16,707 nt of DNA from Butyrivibrio sp. UBA3740 (lineage in GTDB: Bacteria > Bacillota > Clostridia > Lachnospirales > Lachnospiraceae). The notes under the pieces are model-generated. The model saw only the letters and a program-made list of their open reading frames with translations. It searched no databases and was not told the DNA's origin. This document shows positions 1 through 6,653 of the stretch, in pieces. Position 1 is the stretch's first letter. The number at the start of each line of letters is the position of its first letter. The DNA lies in contig DFGW01000115.1 of the NCBI GenBank assembly GCA_002372465.1, positions 1-16,707 of the forward strand. Direction: 5' to 3'. The position numbers and the translations under genes are program-made.

Positions 1-381
1 GCCCAGGAGTACAAGGACAGAAAGGTTTACAACATTGGTCACTCCAAGCTTACACACCAGGGTCCCAAGGAAGTAAACTTTGTAGAAGCAGCTGTTAAGA
101 AATCCAACGAAGCATCAAACGACAGCATCACAAACCTTAATACCGAGTCAGTAATGCTCTTTAAGACGCAGACCTGCCCTAACTGCAAGATTGCAGGAAG
201 CCTTCTTGACAAGGCCGGTGTTGAATACAAGACCCTTGATGCCAACGAGCATCCTGAGCTTGTAGAGAAGTTCGGTATCATGCAGGCTCCTACACTTGTA
301 ATCGCCTCCGGAGACAGCTTTGAGAAAATCCTTGGAGTATCCGATATCAAGTCATGGATCCAGAACACACAGGTATCATAA
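1..381 (+). CDS. nrdD: Anaerobic (class III) ribonucleoside-triphosphate reductase, C-terminal part with fused thioredoxin-like domain (5' truncated)
   Basis: The reading frame is open from base 1 to the TAA at 379-381, giving 126 visible residues; the gene starts outside the window. The first ~22 residues (AQEYKDRKVYNIGHSKL and neighbours) look like the segment that follows the glycyl-radical loop at the end of NrdD, the oxygen-sensitive enzyme that reduces ribonucleotides for DNA synthesis. After a ~28-residue linker, a ~75-residue thioredoxin/glutaredoxin-like domain begins near the Met at base 154. It has a CPNC redox pair (codons at 175-186) and a later APTLV segment with the cis-proline typical of this fold. 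The fused domain probably supplies electrons to the reductase, in place of a free thioredoxin or formate. The ATG at 154 is internal and is not the gene start. The NrdD assignment rests on a short tail and is fairly sure; the thioredoxin-like domain is clear. Confidence 0.78.
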   Translation, partial: AQEYKDRKVYNIGHSKLTHQGPKEVNFVEAAVKKSNEASNDSITNLNTESVMLFKTQTCPNCKIAGSLLDKAGVEYKTLDANEHPELVEKFGIMQAPTLVIASGDSFEKILGVSDIKSWIQNTQVS

Positions 382-400
382 CGTGATATAGCCATCACGT
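381..400 (+). other. Small inverted repeat at the nrdD stop codon
   Basis: ACGTGAT (381-387) and ATCACGT (394-400) form a 7-bp stem with a 6-base loop that begins on the last base of the stop codon. It has no T-tract and sits just upstream of a much stronger terminator. It may help protect the 3' end of the message, or it may be chance. Confidence 0.3.
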
Positions 401-411
401 CGTCTCCTAAT

Positions 412-450
412 AAAAGACTCCCAAGCCTCATACAGGCTTGGGAGTCTTTT
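412..450. terminator. Bidirectional rho-independent terminator between nrdD and the STAS gene
   Basis: The left arm AAAAGACTCCCAAGCCT (412-428) is perfectly complementary to the right arm at 434-450, a 17-bp stem with a 5-base loop (CATAC). The stem is GC-rich in its upper half and ends in A/T tracts, so it reads as a terminator on both strands. It lies 30 bases after the nrdD stop and 29 bases beyond the stop of the leftward STAS gene. Confidence 0.92.
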
Positions 451-479
451 AATGTCTTTTATTATTAATAGTCTTTAGA

Positions 480-782
480 TTAGTCAATATCAAAGCTTGT
501 GGAAAGTCCGGTCACATTGAAGACTTCTTTGACTCCGCCCTCCACATTTAAGATAACCAGTTCGCCGTCATGCTCACCCAAAACTCTTTTCATCATGATC
601 ATTACCCTTATACCGGCACTGGAAAGATAAGTAAGTTCTTTGCAATCAAGAGTTATCTTCTTGACCACTTTCAGATCGTCATAAACCTCTTTTTCCAGCT
701 GGGAGGCTGTGTTAGTATCAATTCCTCCGCTTAGCTTAATGGTAAGTTCATCTCCCTCTCTTATTTTGGTGACATTAAGCAT
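480..782 (-). CDS. STAS-domain protein, anti-sigma-factor antagonist family (SpoIIAA/RsbV-like)
   Basis: This 100-residue protein is the length of a single STAS domain. Such proteins bind an anti-sigma kinase and are switched by serine phosphorylation. The conserved strand-turn YLSSAGIRV (residues 52-60) aligns with the phosphorylation loop of SpoIIAA/RsbV, and Ser55 is the likely phosphoacceptor. The start is well supported: GGAGG lies about 10 bases before the ATG. No anti-sigma kinase or sigma factor gene is adjacent. The only candidate partner in the window is the PP2C/SpoIIE-type phosphatase at 4714-6408, which belongs to the class that dephosphorylates such proteins. The gene is probably monocistronic, with its own promoter upstream and the bidirectional terminator downstream. 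The family is clear; the pathway (general stress response, or another partner-switching output) cannot be told. Confidence 0.85.
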   Translation of the reverse strand: MLNVTKIREGDELTIKLSGGIDTNTASQLEKEVYDDLKVVKKITLDCKELTYLSSAGIRVMIMMKRVLGEHDGELVILNVEGGVKEVFNVTGLSTSFDID

Positions 783-821
783 ATTTCTTTTCCTCCATCA
801 ACGGCATATATTATCACTCTT

Positions 822-830
822 ATTGTACCA
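822..830 (-). promoter_or_regulatory. Possible extended -10 promoter for the STAS gene
   Basis: On the minus strand TGGTACAAT is a TG-N-TACAAT extended -10 element, 40 bases upstream of the STAS start codon. No convincing -35 box lies at the expected distance. It is in an AT-rich stretch, so chance is possible. Confidence 0.35.
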
Positions 831-873
831 ATAATTCCGCAAATATACGCATAAAATTTATAGGAAATTATCA

Positions 874-1719
874 TCAGCAATTTCCGGTAAAAACATAGTC
901 CAGATATTCCTTTGCCACATCCCTTAATCTGTAGATCTTATCTACATCCGTGGCAGGCTTTGTCATCTTGAATCTCGGGAAATAACGGCTGATATGAAGA
1001 GCTATCTCCTGCCTTCCGGCTCCATCCTTAAGATCTGATATCCACCTGGCCAGCTCCCTCATCTCCTGATCGGTATCGTTGTATCCCGGAACTATAAGAC
1101 ATGTCACCTCCACGTGGGAGCTTTCGGCAGCTTTCCTGATAAAATCCATTACAAGCCCCCTGTCGCCACCGAGGGTATCTTTATAGTAGCTGTCAGTAAA
1201 ACCTTTCAGGTCTATGTTCATGGCATCAATGTGTGGAATCACCAGCTCTGCCACCCTCTCTGAAACATTTCCGTTGGAAACCAGAACAGTCTGCATACCC
1301 CTTTCGTGAATCTGCCTGGAGGCATCTATCACATACTCATAGCCTATAAGAGGCTCGTTGTAGGTAAAGGCAACCCCAATATTGCCCTGGGGCTTATACT
1401 CTTTAGCAATCTCTGCCAGCTCCTCGGGAGTTATATGCTTGACGCCGTATTCATATCTTAAGCCAAAATCATAAGATATCTCATGGTTCTGACAAAAGGG
1501 GCACCTTAAGTTACAGCCATAGCTTCCCACGGATATTATATTTGACCCCGGGTAAAAGAGATTAAGAGGCTTTTTCTCTATGGGGTCAAGGGCAATAGAG
1601 GTGATAAGGCCATAGTTATTGCTTACAATGGTTCCCTCACGACAGGTACGGGCTTTGCAAAGGCCTGTAGCTCCTTCATTTAAATTGCACTCGTTATGGC
1701 AAACATCGCATACCGGCAT
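874..1719 (-). CDS. amrS: AmmeMemoRadiSam system radical SAM enzyme
   Basis: The 281-residue protein belongs to the radical SAM enzymes encoded beside MEMO1 and AMMECR1 homologues (PflA-like group). A cysteine-rich N-terminus (Cys4, Cys7, Cys11, Cys21, Cys26) comes before the cluster motif CNLRCPFC, where Cys69, Cys73 and Cys76 should hold the [4Fe-4S] cluster that cleaves S-adenosylmethionine. The later segments FTYNEPL and VSNGNV are typical of this group. The start has a good ribosome binding site (AAGGGAG) just upstream. The gene follows the MEMO1-AMMECR1 fusion by 45 bases on the same strand, so the two are almost certainly co-transcribed. The family is sure. The substrate and product are not established as far as I know, and a glycyl-radical activase role is only an analogy. 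Confidence 0.9.
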   Translation of the reverse strand: MPVCDVCHNECNLNEGATGLCKARTCREGTIVSNNYGLITSIALDPIEKKPLNLFYPGSNIISVGSYGCNLRCPFCQNHEISYDFGLRYEYGVKHITPEELAEIAKEYKPQGNIGVAFTYNEPLIGYEYVIDASRQIHERGMQTVLVSNGNVSERVAELVIPHIDAMNIDLKGFTDSYYKDTLGGDRGLVMDFIRKAAESSHVEVTCLIVPGYNDTDQEMRELARWISDLKDGAGRQEIALHISRYFPRFKMTKPATDVDKIYRLRDVAKEYLDYVFTGNC

Positions 1720-1764
1720 AGCTTTCTCCCTTTATAAAAAGAAATTTACTGTGTCAGCTCAGGG

Positions 1765-3189
1765 TTATTCGTGGCGTATAACCTCAAAACGCTCAAGGCT
1801 ATAGTCCTCAAACTCAGAGATTCCGGCTTTCTGTCTTGCAATATCTATCTGCTGCTCTATGGTGTCTACCCCGTCAAGGTTGGGAAGAAGAAGTCCCCTT
1901 TTTCCTCCATGGGTCACAATAACTCCGTAGCGCTTAACATCAAGCTCATTCGGTGAGCTTATGGGCTCGGGCTCATCTAAGACATCCACGCTCATCTCCA
2001 GAAATTCAAGCTCATCCTCCCGGATCATGGGGAATCTTGGGTCGTTTGTTCCTGCACTTATGGCATTTTGCAATATCTCATCTGCTACGCAGCTGCAGGT
2101 TGGAAGTATTGTGCCTATACAGCCTCTTAAGGCCCCATCCTTATGAATGGAAACAAAGGCTCCGGCTCTTTGGGAGAAGATTTCCTCAGGGAGGTCCTCC
2201 CAGTCAGGGTTATCTATATCTTTCCTTGTGATACGCTTTCCTGTTGTTACAAAGCTCTCCAGTGAATATCTGGCAAGCTTTACGTATGGATCTTCTTTTT
2301 TACGCTTTTCATCAAGCTCTGAAAGTCTCTTAGTGCGCCACCTTTCAAGAAAACGTCTGTTATCGTCAGGACCGCCGATATCAAAGGTACATATTCCATA
2401 TCCCACACCAAAGGTAGCTTCATGGGACAGTTCTTTTGCCTTAACAGACAATCCATCCAAAGCTCCTGCCATGATCACAAAGGATCTATGTCCGCACTCA
2501 GCCGCCTTGTCACAAAAATCATCCCTGAATTCAAAGAGCTTTTCGAAATCTCCGCTGCCACAGACTTTCATTATCCTCTCATCATACTCAGGACCTTCCT
2601 TTACAAAGCCATAGGGTCCGTCTTCCTTTTGCTTGTGAGACAGATCTCCGCTGGCTACATAAACCACTCTTCTGCCTGTGTTATTTACGGCCTTTTGGAT
2701 GATCTGACCCATTTCATAGTGCATTGGAAGGGAAAGGCCCGAAAGTCCGATACGGATAAGCTTAAAGTCATTATATTTTTGTCTTATAAAGTAAAGAGGT
2801 ATCATGGTCCCGTGGTCTAAAGATGAATCCCGCTCTCCCATGGTTCCTGCGGGAAACTCCTGTATCCCGGATATAGCAGAATCAGTAGCTAGATGACATA
2901 TTTCTTTTACCAGTTCTGTGTCGTAGCTTTCGTTAAAGGAAACCTGCCCTGCGCCAAACCGGGACATATCACCCCTTGCACCACTCCCCGGTGAGATATG
3001 GAAGTAGTCTGAATACATGATGCTGTGGGGACTTGAGATTATTATGGTCTCAGGCTTTAAAGCAGCAATCTCGTCAGCCACCTGCTCATAGGCCCTGGTG
3101 GTTGCTATGATCTTCTTTTCCTCTCCTTTTCCCACTTCCGGAAGGATGATCGGGGGATGAGGAACCATAAATGCACCTACTATTGACAT
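1765..3189 (-). CDS. MEMO1-AMMECR1 fusion protein (AmmeMemoRadiSam system proteins B and A)
   Basis: This 474-residue protein joins two families that are often separate. Residues 1-270 are a MEMO1/LigB-type domain related to class III extradiol dioxygenases, with conserved histidines in VPHPP (His11), SSPH (His55), LDHG (His126), GDLSH (His185) and CGHR (His234); some of these probably bind a metal. After a charged linker (~272-300), residues 301-474 are an AMMECR1 domain with its signature LRGCIGT (354-360) and a downstream NDPRFP segment. The start has an AGAGGTGAAG ribosome binding site. The gene is first in a two-gene unit with the radical SAM enzyme. Joining A and B in one chain supports their acting as one complex. 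The biochemical role is unknown; human MEMO1 and AMMECR1 give no reliable guide to the bacterial function. Confidence 0.9.
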   Translation of the reverse strand: MSIVGAFMVPHPPIILPEVGKGEEKKIIATTRAYEQVADEIAALKPETIIISSPHSIMYSDYFHISPGSGARGDMSRFGAGQVSFNESYDTELVKEICHLATDSAISGIQEFPAGTMGERDSSLDHGTMIPLYFIRQKYNDFKLIRIGLSGLSLPMHYEMGQIIQKAVNNTGRRVVYVASGDLSHKQKEDGPYGFVKEGPEYDERIMKVCGSGDFEKLFEFRDDFCDKAAECGHRSFVIMAGALDGLSVKAKELSHEATFGVGYGICTFDIGGPDDNRRFLERWRTKRLSELDEKRKKEDPYVKLARYSLESFVTTGKRITRKDIDNPDWEDLPEEIFSQRAGAFVSIHKDGALRGCIGTILPTCSCVADEILQNAISAGTNDPRFPMIREDELEFLEMSVDVLDEPEPISSPNELDVKRYGVIVTHGGKRGLLLPNLDGVDTIEQQIDIARQKAGISEFEDYSLERFEVIRHE

Positions 3190-3373
3190 ATCTTCACCTC
3201 TCTGATGCGTGGTTTTTAGGTTACTTTATTATCTATTTAATGGTAACACATTTTGATAAAGGGATTGAAATATTATTTGAACATTATTTCGTTTATTTGT
3301 AAACAAATTTCAGACACGAATTTTTAACAATTTTATCATAATTTTATCAAATTTTAATAATATACTCATCTTC
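3190..3373. promoter_or_regulatory. AT-rich divergent intergenic region between the MEMO1-AMMECR1 fusion and pilZ-like gene
   Basis: These 184 bases separate two divergent genes, so promoters for both must lie here or nearby. The DNA is very AT-rich, with many poor -10-like strings (TATCATAAT, TTTAATAATATACT) before the rightward gene and GATAAT in the leftward direction. None is paired with a good -35, so I do not place a specific promoter. No riboswitch-like folding or repeated operator was noticed. Confidence 0.5.
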
Positions 3374-4030
3374 ATGAAGATAAATGCGATAACCCCAGGT
3401 ACAAAACTGAATATTCATGTGAACTACAAGGATAATTCATTTGATACCACTGCCACTGTCCTTACAGGATACGGCGACGGTGTTCTTATCACTCCTGTCT
3501 ACTATGATGGAAAGCTCATCGAGTACTGCTCAGATGCTTCATTTGAAGTCACAAGTCCCTACACCGGGAACAAGCGTAAGTTCCACATCGATGATATGAG
3601 CAGGGTTGATTTCTCCGGAACAGATTTCCATGTTATCCAGGGAAAAGAGATAGTGATCACTGCCAACAACAGGAAGGCAGAAAGGTTTAAGATCCAGAGA
3701 GAGGCATCAGTAGTCCTTCAAAATCAGGGCAAGATCAAAATGTCCCTTGTTGTTAACGATCTTTCTGTAAGAGGCATTTCACTTCTGGTTGGTAGGAATA
3801 CTTATTTATTTAATGTCGGAGATGAAATCGATATAGACCTGGTACATGAAGTAACCAAAAAGCATATAGTTTTCACTTCAGTAGTGGTTAGAAAGTTCAA
3901 GGTCGGCGACTACGATGCCATCGGCTGTGAACTTAAGAATATCTCAACTTCTCTTCTCATGTATATTGAATATAAGAGAAAGCAGAAGCAGGAGAACAAT
4001 GATATGAGAATGTTCTTCGAGGCAATCTGA
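3374..4030 (+). CDS. PilZ-domain protein, YcgR-like c-di-GMP receptor
   Basis: The 218-residue soluble protein has a YcgR-type layout. An N-terminal beta-rich domain (about 1-95, beginning with the common ITPGTKLNIHV start) is followed by a PilZ domain. The PilZ domain shows both c-di-GMP-binding motifs: RxxxR at ERFKIQR (Arg104/Arg109 region) and [D/N]xSxxG at DLSVRG (129-134). Binding of cyclic di-GMP would change its interaction with a partner such as flagellar, secretion or exopolysaccharide machinery. No such partner is adjacent. The ATG at 3374 fits the protein family but has no recognisable Shine-Dalgarno sequence before it, unlike nearly every other gene here. Translation from a very short leader is possible. 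The gene is convergent with aat. Confidence 0.88.
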   Translation: MKINAITPGTKLNIHVNYKDNSFDTTATVLTGYGDGVLITPVYYDGKLIEYCSDASFEVTSPYTGNKRKFHIDDMSRVDFSGTDFHVIQGKEIVITANNRKAERFKIQREASVVLQNQGKIKMSLVVNDLSVRGISLLVGRNTYLFNVGDEIDIDLVHEVTKKHIVFTSVVVRKFKVGDYDAIGCELKNISTSLLMYIEYKRKQKQENNDMRMFFEAI

Positions 4031-4047
4031 TCGGGATTTTGATCAGA
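4026..4047. terminator. Weak hairpin spanning the convergent stop codons of the pilZ-like gene and aat
   Basis: TCTGATC (4026-4032) pairs with GATCAGA (4041-4047) around an 8-base loop. The hairpin contains the TGA of both convergent genes, which are only 12 bases apart. There is no strong T-tract on either side (only TTTT at 4055-4058 on the plus strand), so it is at best a weak terminator. Confidence 0.4.
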
Positions 4048-4705
4048 CTCCCCTTTTCGTTATACCCTCCTCAAGAATTCTTTTATATTCCTCGTAGGAT
4101 ATTCTCACTCCCCCCATACTCTCGAGATGGTCAGTATGAAACTGACAATCTATCATAAGATAATCATTTTCTTCAAGGAGCCTTGATAGCATCACCAGAG
4201 CTATCTTGGATCCGTTTTCTTTTTCGGAGTACATGCTTTCGCCAAAAAAGCACTTTCCCAGGCTTACTCCGTATAGTCCACCGGCAAGCTCCCCATCAAT
4301 AAACGCATCAAGACTAAGGGCCAGATTGTGGGCATTAAGCTCGCCATAGGCCTTTTCCATATCATCTGTAATCCAGGTGCCCTCTTTGAATTCCCTCTTT
4401 ATCCTGCACCTGTGCATGGTATCTGCAAAATCCCTGTTAACCTGAAATCCTATAGCATGTTTTTTCATGAATTTCTTAAGGGAGTGAGATACGTGGATAT
4501 CCTTGGGATAGATAACAAATCTCTCCTTGGGACACCACCACAGCACAGGCTCCCCTTCATTGTACCAGGGGAATATCCCGTTACTGTAGGCCAGAATAAG
4601 TCTGTCCATGCAAAGATCCCCACCCACAGCCAAAAGACCGTCTTCTCTGGCAAGAGCAGGCAAGGGAAAGCTTATTTCATTATCATCAAGTCTGAAAACA
4701 GGCAT
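4043..4705 (-). CDS. aat: Leucyl/phenylalanyl-tRNA--protein transferase
   Basis: Aat moves Leu or Phe from aminoacyl-tRNA onto the N-terminus of proteins with basic N-terminal residues, tagging them for ClpS/ClpAP-type degradation. The 220-residue chain carries the family landmarks in order: GLLAVGGDL (23-31), GIFPWY (43-48), PVLWWCPKER (53-62), EGTWIT (108-113), GGLYGVSLGKCFFGESMYS (142-160) and MIDCQFHTDHLESMGG (184-199). I chose the ATG at 4705 because family members usually begin MPVFxLD and because it lies 8 bases after the stop of the phosphatase gene. A GTG at 4735 would add 10 residues and overlap that gene by 22 bases, with no ribosome binding site. Expression is probably coupled to the phosphatase. 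The function is sure; the start is likely. Confidence 0.93.
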   Translation of the reverse strand: MPVFRLDDNEISFPLPALAREDGLLAVGGDLCMDRLILAYSNGIFPWYNEGEPVLWWCPKERFVIYPKDIHVSHSLKKFMKKHAIGFQVNRDFADTMHRCRIKREFKEGTWITDDMEKAYGELNAHNLALSLDAFIDGELAGGLYGVSLGKCFFGESMYSEKENGSKIALVMLSRLLEENDYLMIDCQFHTDHLESMGGVRISYEEYKRILEEGITKRGV

Positions 4706-4713
4706 AATCTCTT

Positions 4714-6408
4714 TTACCGGTTCATAATAAGGCACATCATTGTGATATCGTCGTACTGCTCACGATCACCTGCAAAGGTATCGATATCTTTTTTAATATG
4801 GGCGATCAGCTCTTTGGAAGTCAGCTTGCCATCTGCTTTATTAAGAGCCTCCCCTATTCTGCCAAGTCCATAGTATTCATCAGACATATTCATAGCTTCA
4901 GGCACTCCGTCAGTGTAAAGGAACAGGGCGCCACCCTTGGGAAGGGTTATGGTGTAATCCTTGTATTTGCAGTTTTCTATAGCTCCGCAGACCACACCAT
5001 GGGGATCAGCAAACTTTGTATATACACCGTCCTCTCCCATAACGAAGGGGAACTCGTGGCCTGCGTTGGCAGCGGTTATAATGCCTGTGCTTATCTCCAG
5101 AATGCCAAGCCATATGGTTATGAACATGGAGGTTTCGTTGTCAACTGCCAGCTGATTGCCGGCTTCTGCTAGGATTTCTGAAGGTTTTCCGCCCTTTATT
5201 GCAAGGTTTTTCAAAAGCTCTTTTCCCTTCATCATGAACAGCGCTGCAGGTACGCCCTTTCCGGATACGTCAGCAATGATCATAACCATGTGGTCATCAT
5301 CCAGCATGAAGAAATCATAAAAGTCGCCTGCCACGTCCTTAGCGGGAGTCATGGTGGCATGAAGGTCAAATTCCGGACGATCAGGGAACCCTGCCGGAAG
5401 TGCTGCCTGCTGGATAGTGGAGGCAATCTCCATCTCAGCTGCCAGACGCTCTTTTTCTGCGCTGACACGCTTTATCTCCTTGATGGACTGGTTGATATCA
5501 TTCTCCATGTCGACCATGGAATCTTTAAGCTCCACAAATTCCTGGGCGGATTCAATGGTCACATCACTGAAAAAGCATGTGCTGTCTGTTTCATTGACCT
5601 TATCCCTTGAAGTAAATGACTTGGCAGCCTTTGCAAGGTTCTGTACAGGGGTAATGATCATCTTGTCGATGGTCCCTGACAAGAAGACCATAAGCATACC
5701 AAATGCAATAAGAAGCGCCGGGATAACAAGGATTATATAAACCAGAAGGTCATCTTCGAAATACTCAATATTTGTATCTATGCCTACAATTCCCATAAGC
5801 TTATCATCCGGTGTAAAAATCGGATAATAGTCTGTGGCAGACAGGCCTACAAGACTTGTATAGTCAAAAGACATGCGCCAGTCCGAATTGATAGAATCAA
5901 CTATAGCATCCCAGCTGTCCAGGGAGCCATTAACGTTAGAAATATACTGCCCGGGATAATAGTATAAAGTCTGAATATCTCCGTCCAGAACAATGACAAG
6001 CCTTTCATATTCCAGATCATAGAAACCAAAATAAATATTGGAAATGCTGGTGTTCTCTCTGCACCTTATCAGCTTATCCCTGGATTCCAGGTATTTTTTA
6101 TCTACAAGGGGCGTAAGGTATGCCCTGTATTCATCGGTAAAAGCGTCCTTCCTGATCTCCTCTGGAATAGAATCATATACCTTTTCGGTATCCTCAAAAA
6201 GCTGTTCGAGATAGCCTTCCTCAAACTGGGAAAGTGTATAGGATGCAAGAGAATTCATCTCATGCTTATATCCCCTCAGGTAGGAATAGATATAAAAGCT
6301 TAATCCAATTACGGTTGTAATAACAAGGAGTAGCAGCATACAAAGAAATATTGCTTTACTGGCTTCCTTTTTAAGGGCCCGGCCCTTGGTCTTACTGAAT
6401 ATTTCCAT
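4714..6408 (-). CDS. Membrane-anchored PP2C/SpoIIE-type serine phosphatase with extracytoplasmic sensor domain
   Basis: The 564-residue protein has a short basic N-terminus, a membrane segment at about 19-42, an extracytoplasmic domain of ~175 residues with a Cache-like ending (SATDYYPIFTPDDKLMGIVGIDTN, ~190-213), a second membrane segment at ~222-245, a HAMP-like linker with coiled coil (~250-335) and a RsbU/SpoIIE-type PP2C domain. Metal-binding acidic motifs are present: GDFYD (361-365), ADVSGKG (379-385), YTDG (498-501) and YDDIT (552-556), so it should be active. Such enzymes dephosphorylate STAS-domain antagonists in response to a signal; the orphan STAS protein at 480-782 is a candidate substrate, by inference only. 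An AGGAAG ribosome binding site precedes the ATG by 10 bases. aat follows closely, and the small secreted-peptide gene is divergent upstream. Confidence 0.9.
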   Translation of the reverse strand: MEIFSKTKGRALKKEASKAIFLCMLLLLVITTVIGLSFYIYSYLRGYKHEMNSLASYTLSQFEEGYLEQLFEDTEKVYDSIPEEIRKDAFTDEYRAYLTPLVDKKYLESRDKLIRCRENTSISNIYFGFYDLEYERLVIVLDGDIQTLYYYPGQYISNVNGSLDSWDAIVDSINSDWRMSFDYTSLVGLSATDYYPIFTPDDKLMGIVGIDTNIEYFEDDLLVYIILVIPALLIAFGMLMVFLSGTIDKMIITPVQNLAKAAKSFTSRDKVNETDSTCFFSDVTIESAQEFVELKDSMVDMENDINQSIKEIKRVSAEKERLAAEMEIASTIQQAALPAGFPDRPEFDLHATMTPAKDVAGDFYDFFMLDDDHMVMIIADVSGKGVPAALFMMKGKELLKNLAIKGGKPSEILAEAGNQLAVDNETSMFITIWLGILEISTGIITAANAGHEFPFVMGEDGVYTKFADPHGVVCGAIENCKYKDYTITLPKGGALFLYTDGVPEAMNMSDEYYGLGRIGEALNKADGKLTSKELIAHIKKDIDTFAGDREQYDDITMMCLIMNR

Positions 6409-6445
6409 CTATATAACACTTCCTGAAAAAAATTTTTATTTTTTT

Positions 6446-6474
6446 CTGCCACACGAAAATTTTAATCGTATAAA
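6446..6474 (+). promoter_or_regulatory. Candidate sigma-A promoter for the double-glycine peptide gene
   Basis: TATAAA (6469-6474) is a good -10 match, and CTGCCA (6446-6451) is a weak -35 match (4 of 6) at 17 bases. Transcription would start near 6481, leaving a leader of about 33 bases before the ATG. The spacer contains the palindrome AAAATTTT flanked by CGA and TCG, which could be an operator. The region is AT-rich, so confidence is limited. The leftward phosphatase promoter must lie in the same 105-base gap. Confidence 0.35.
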
Positions 6475-6498
6475 TTATTATAACAAAGATATGTCGTT

Positions 6499-6504
6499 AG
6501 GAGG
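6499..6504 (+). promoter_or_regulatory. Strong ribosome binding site of the double-glycine peptide gene
   Basis: A perfect AGGAGG lies 9 bases before the ATG at 6514. This is the main nucleotide-level sign that the short frame is a real gene and not a chance ORF. Confidence 0.85.
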
Positions 6505-6513
6505 ACGTAACTT

Positions 6514-6639
6514 ATGAAGAAAGAAATCAACAACATCAAAAAGAATATCATCAAGCTTGACGACAAGGATTTGGCTATGGTAGCTGGTGGTATTAAGGGA
6601 ACTCCCGGAGGAAATCCGGTAAATATCATTCTCCCTTGA
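6514..6639 (+). CDS. Orphan double-glycine leader peptide (putative bacteriocin/RiPP or signal-peptide precursor)
   Basis: This 41-codon frame (ATG 6514, TGA 6637-6639) follows a perfect AGGAGG. Residues 1-26 form a charged leader rich in Lys, Asn and Ile that ends in LDDKDLAMVAGG. This matches the double-glycine leader consensus: Leu at -12, Asp at -8, Leu at -7, Val at -4 and Gly-Gly at -2/-1. Such leaders are cut and exported by peptidase-containing ABC transporters. The predicted core is only 15 residues (IKGTPGGNPVNIILP), neutral to slightly basic, with no Cys, Ser or aromatic residue and a single Thr. Lanthionine or sactipeptide chemistry is therefore impossible, and a secreted signal or an unmodified small bacteriocin is more likely. 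No transporter, immunity or modifying gene lies in the window, so export must occur in trans. The leader is convincing; the biological role is unknown. Confidence 0.82.
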   Translation: MKKEINNIKKNIIKLDDKDLAMVAGGIKGTPGGNPVNIILP

Positions 6640-6653
6640 ACATAAGTGTCTGC

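Noticed and set aside
39..431. Minus-strand frame of 130 codons opposite nrdD
   Set aside because: The plus strand carries the CPNC thioredoxin-like domain, and the minus frame starts inside the bidirectional terminator.
2147..2820. Plus-strand open frames of 132-155 codons
   Set aside because: They are antisense to the MEMO1-AMMECR1 fusion, which has clear family motifs; their translations are Ser/Leu/Pro-rich and lack starts with ribosome binding sites.
3190..3373. c-di-GMP riboswitch upstream of the PilZ gene
   Set aside because: The region is almost featureless AT-rich DNA without the GC-containing helices such a riboswitch needs.
4328..4873. Plus-strand open frame of 181 codons
   Set aside because: It spans the antisense of aat and the end of the phosphatase gene, both certain genes, and shows no domain features.
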